This document shows positions 61,785 to 64,000 of a DNA stretch of 64,000 nt, in pieces. The notes below the pieces were generated by a model. That model searched no databases, had not been told where the DNA came from, and saw nothing but the letters and a program-made list of their open reading frames with translations. The DNA is from Allium sativum (taxonomy: Eukaryota; Streptophyta; Magnoliopsida; Asparagales; Amaryllidaceae): positions 27,549,659 to 27,613,658 of the forward strand of contig CM060909.1 of assembly GCA_030737875.1 (NCBI GenBank). The letters are read 5' to 3'. Position numbers and translations under genes: made by a program. Position 1 is the first letter of the stretch, and each line of letters opens with the position of its first letter.

Positions 61785-61799
61785 TTCTCCCCCTTTTTG
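61785..61799 (-). other. Element E polypurine tract
   Basis: Minus strand CAAAAAGGGGGAGAA before TGTTGATTAC. A similar tract, GACAAAGGGGGAGAA, lies upstream at 62011-62025, a doubling often seen in SIRE elements. Confidence 0.82.
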
Positions 61800-62120
61800 A
61801 TTGATGGCAAGACTTTGGATTTTCACCCCCTGAATGTTTAGCTCCCCTGAATTTCTGCAATATTTTGTCAGTACATAATTTTTATAACCTTACCATTTGA
61901 TTCCTGCAACAAAATATGTTAGCACAAATTTTCCAATAGTATGGAAACATAAGAATATATTAGCATGGAACCATAAAAATGGTATATAACATAGATAGCA
62001 TGAGAAATATTTCTCCCCCTTTGTCATCAATTAAAAAGAAATTGAGATATTATAAGCATAAAGCAATTGAATAATATTTTAGAGATCTTTGAAAGATACA
62101 ATTCCTAGTTCTCGTCGGAG
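61800..62120 (-). other. Element E region between pol and PPT
   Basis: Non-coding; contains the second purine tract at 62011-62025. Confidence 0.6.
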
Positions 62121-63767
62121 TCAAATGAAAGAATTCTCTAAAAGGGGTTTAGTAAAGATATCAGCAATTTGATTTTCTAAGTTAACAAATTCTAAATTAA
62201 ATGTTCGTATTTCAATATTATCTCTCAAGAACTGATGTTTGATATCAATGTGTTTAGTTCTGGAATGGTTTACCGGATTCTTAGATAAATTTATTGCACT
62301 TGTATTGTCATAATAAATTATGGTATTTGATAAGTTTATATTAAAATCTTTTAATGTTTGCTGCATATATAATACTTGATCACAAGCTAGTGCAACAGAT
62401 ATGTATTCAGCTTCGCATGTTGATAATGAAACATAATTTTGTTTCTTGCTAAACCAAGATATAAGCGATTTACCAATAAAGTGACATGTTCCACTTGTAC
62501 TCTTATGATCCATCTGTGATCCTCCAAAATCAGCATCACTTTAAGAAACCAATTCAAAGGAACAATCTTTTGGATAGAAGAGTCCAAAATCTTTAGTACT
62601 ACTAAGATATCGTAAAATTCATTTAACCGCTCTCAAATATGATTCTTTTGGATTAGCTTGAAAACGATTACATAAGCAAACACTCATCATAATATCCAGT
62701 CTACTTGCAGTTAAATACCGAAGTGAACCTATCATACTTCGATATAGCTTTTGATCGACACTTTTACCATTTTCATCTTTATCTAAATGTGTCCTCGTAC
62801 TTACCGGTGTAGGTTTACTTGATGTGTTTTCCACTCCAAAACGTTTCATTAAGTTAGTACAGTATTTTTCTAGATTGATGAAACTTCCATCAGATAATTG
62901 CTTATTTTGCAAACCCAGAAAGTAAGATAGTTCTCCCATGTGTGACATTTCAAATTCGTTAGTCATTATTTTTGAAAATTCTTGATATAATTGATCATTT
63001 GTTGATCCAAAATAATGTCGTCTACATATATTTGAACTATTAGAATATCTTTATTGTATTTCTTGATAAATAGTGTTTGATCAACCTTTCCAATTTGAAA
63101 TCTTGAATTTAACAAGTAAGTTTTGAGACGTTCATACCAAGCACGAGGTTCTTGTTTCAAACCATATAAAGCTTTTTTCAATTTATGAACATAATCAGCA
63201 TATTTTTCATGAGAAAATAGTGGAGGTTGTTCAACATATACTCATTCTTTAATATAACCATTTAAGAAAGCGCTTTTAACGTCCATCTGATATAGTTTAA
63301 AGTTATGATGACAAGTGTAAGCTAATAGTATTCGAATTGCTTCTAGTCGTGCGACTGGGGCAAAAGTTTCTTCATGATCTATGCCTTCTTCTTGATTGTA
63401 TCCTTATGCAACAACTCTAGCTTTATTTCTAGTGTTACTTCCCAATTCATCTTCTTTATTTTTGTAAACCCATTTTGTTCCAGTAACCGTTTGATCAATC
63501 TGTCTTGGAACTAATTCTAATACTTTGTTACGCTCAAATTGATTTAATTCTTCTTGTCCTTACGTTTGAAATTATTTCTCCAATAATATTTTGAGTTGGA
63601 TGGTCTCGTAATATTCTTGGTGGAGATAAAACTTCATTAATAAGAATATTTTGATTATTGATGTTTTCTAGAGTTTCTGTAGTATTATTCTCTATGTTAT
63701 TATGAACAATGTTTTCATCTTCTCTAAATGTATCAATATCATCATCATGTGAAGAATTATTTTTCAT
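62121..63767 (-). pseudogene. pol: Element E pol 3' part: reverse transcriptase and RNase H (broken)
   Basis: Reading leftwards. A linker (63767-63534) ends PRILRDHPTQNIIGE. The RT starts after a frameshift (ELNQFERNKVLELVPRQ; TGTKWVYKNKEDE). It has TAA after KARVVA and TGA after NGYIKE. Then KKALYGLKQEPRAWYERL and the active-site IYVDDII. A frameshift near 62966 follows, then MGELSYFLGLQ to YLRAVK and TGA (relatives have Arg: AVKRILRYL), then a TAA before SDADFGGSQ. RNase H is DHKSTSGTCHFIGKSL to QIADIFTKPL, ending 62121. These would be the element's replication enzymes. At least four stops and two frameshifts; upstream integrase, protease and gag lie beyond the visible sequence or are lost. 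Confidence 0.88.
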
Positions 63768-63840
63768 TATATCTGAATTAAATGAATTTTGAATAAAATT
63801 TTCAGTTTTGAACTTTATTTTGAGAGTATAGAATTGTAAT

Positions 63841-64000
63841 GGCGCGTTTTGTTAGCTGTCGAATAATTAATTTATTTAATTATTAAATATCGATTGGGCG
63901 ATATCGATGACTTGAATTAAATAATATTGAATATTTAATTAAAATAAATAATATAATAATATATTATAATGTCGAAATAATCGGAAATCACCGAATTCAC
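63841..64000. other. AT-rich end of window, unassigned
   Basis: Copia reading frames stop here and the sequence becomes very AT-rich with a GCGATATCGATGAC patch. It may be another insertion edge or a deletion joint inside element E. Confidence 0.35.

Larger units (their letters stand above)
60661..64000 (-). mobile_element. Element E: SIRE-like Ty1-copia element, right part outside window
   Basis: The 3' LTR (61784-60661) begins TGTTGATTACAAG and ends GACTTTTCA on the minus strand. The PPT is AAAAAGGGGGAGAA, and RT/RNase H of copia type lie at 62121-63767. Inserted in element B's 3' LTR after CTAAT. KKQN, STCEAEY and NTSAINLSKNPVNHSRTKHI, and the paired AAAGGGGGAGA tracts, are typical of the SIRE group. 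The right boundary is not seen; the copia signal fades near 63840. Confidence 0.85.

Overview
The window looks like flowering-plant nuclear DNA, probably from a eudicot; I cannot name the species. I recognise no host gene. Almost everything is LTR retrotransposon sequence, with lineages typical of angiosperms (Tat/Retand-like, Athila, Tekay/Del chromovirus, SIRE-like Ty1-copia), AT-rich spacers and no introns, rRNA or tRNA genes.

Layout. (1) 1-6178, minus strand: element A, an old non-autonomous Tat/Retand-like element with gag but no pol, a five-unit 90-bp tandem array and a decayed antisense gene; its outer LTR runs off the left edge. (2) 6179-11796: decayed sequence with a candidate MITE, a probable LTR remnant and degenerate repeats. 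(3) 11797 to the right edge: one nested stack. The outer element B (plus) has a 6.2-kb LTR and only about 1.2 kb of interior. A 12.65-kb Athila-type element (13580-26229, TSD CCTGG) sits in B's 5' LTR. Element C (minus, 31559-56280), a diverged relative of B with 5.9-6.0-kb LTRs and a 1.6-kb interior, sits in B's interior. A Tekay/Del chromovirus D (40218-51419, TSD TGTGA/TGTAA) sits in C's 5' LTR. A SIRE-like copia element E (minus, from 60661) interrupts B's 3' LTR.

Relationships. B and C have no coding capacity, yet they share a PBS (TGGTATCAGAGC-type), a 3' junction (GGGGAC motif, then a purine tract, then TGTRA) and a promoter plan (TATA box, telo-box, GC-rich island) with each other, and the PBS and junction with D. 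The simplest reading is a non-coding, giant-LTR derivative family of Tekay chromoviruses that is mobilised in trans. This is the most unusual thing in the window. Hand-sampled LTR divergence falls from B (about 10% or more) to C (about 7%) to D and Athila (about 1-3%), which agrees with the nesting order.

All coding regions are broken by stops or frameshifts, so no element here looks autonomous. Divergence figures are rough counts by eye, not alignments.
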